Below, in pieces: positions 5,675 to 5,694 of a stretch of 5,694 nucleotides of DNA. The notes beneath the pieces are model-generated. The model was not told the origin of the DNA and searched no databases. It worked only from the letters and a program-made list of their open reading frames with translations. The stretch spans positions 1-5,694 of the forward strand of contig VFHG01000378.1 of assembly GCA_009392075.1 (NCBI GenBank), in the 5' to 3' direction. The stretch's first letter is position 1. The number at the start of each line of letters is the position of its first letter. The DNA is from SAR202 cluster bacterium. GTDB lineage: Bacteria > Chloroflexota > Dehalococcoidia > UBA3495. A program made the position numbers and the translations under genes.

Positions 5675-5694
5675 CCCCCCCCCCACCCCCCCCC
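5675..5694. repeat. Terminal poly-C run, likely contig-edge artefact
   Basis: Ten C, one A and nine C end the window, after 38 bases of ordinary noncoding sequence following the LLM gene. A homopolymer exactly at the edge of the sequence is more typical of sequencing or assembly failure than of biology. Confidence 0.7.

Noticed and set aside
5675..5694. C-rich run as a possible i-motif or G-quadruplex element
   Set aside because: It is a near-pure homopolymer exactly at the sequence edge, so an artefact is the simpler explanation.

Overview
The window looks like a contig end from an environmental bacterium with moderately high GC; sampled stretches of the + strand genes run near 60% G+C by hand count. 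Three of the four + strand genes whose starts are visible begin with TTG behind a good ribosome binding site. Purine genes beside an ALG5/DPM1-like glycosyltransferase, a classical SDR and an F420-type luciferase-like oxidoreductase would fit Chloroflexota (Dehalococcoidia/SAR202-like). That placement is inference from gene content; no rRNA or other strong phylogenetic marker is present.

Bases 1-3427 hold a same-strand run, probably one transcription unit: the 3' end of purM, then purH (TTG start), a GT2 glycosyltransferase (TTG start) and an SDR oxidoreductase (ATG start). The gaps are 51, 33 and 52 bases. purM and purH are the fifth and the last two steps of de novo IMP synthesis. The glycosyltransferase and the SDR have no evident link to purines and may simply be co-transcribed passengers. 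The unit ends in a convergent gap with an 18-bp, nearly perfect stem-loop (3502-3541) that can serve as a terminator in both directions.

Bases 3569-4468 on the - strand encode the least familiar item: a 299-residue protein built from two copies of a roughly 87-89 residue module, each with the core FDCFDxxPHYHYGP, followed by a charged C-terminal helix. I cannot assign it a function. It is poorer in GC (about 45% in sampled lines) than its neighbours. It has its own extended -10 promoter, a leader with a possible attenuator-like hairpin, and a perfect AGGAGG.

The 229-base divergent gap (4469-4697) carries back-to-back promoter candidates. From 4698 to 5636 a + strand gene encodes a luciferase-like (LLM class) probable F420-dependent oxidoreductase, 312 residues from a TTG start. 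The window ends in an almost pure C run (5675-5694), which I read as a contig-edge or sequencing artefact. No tRNA, rRNA, CRISPR array, insertion sequence or attachment site is visible, and no gene-free stretch exceeds 300 bases.
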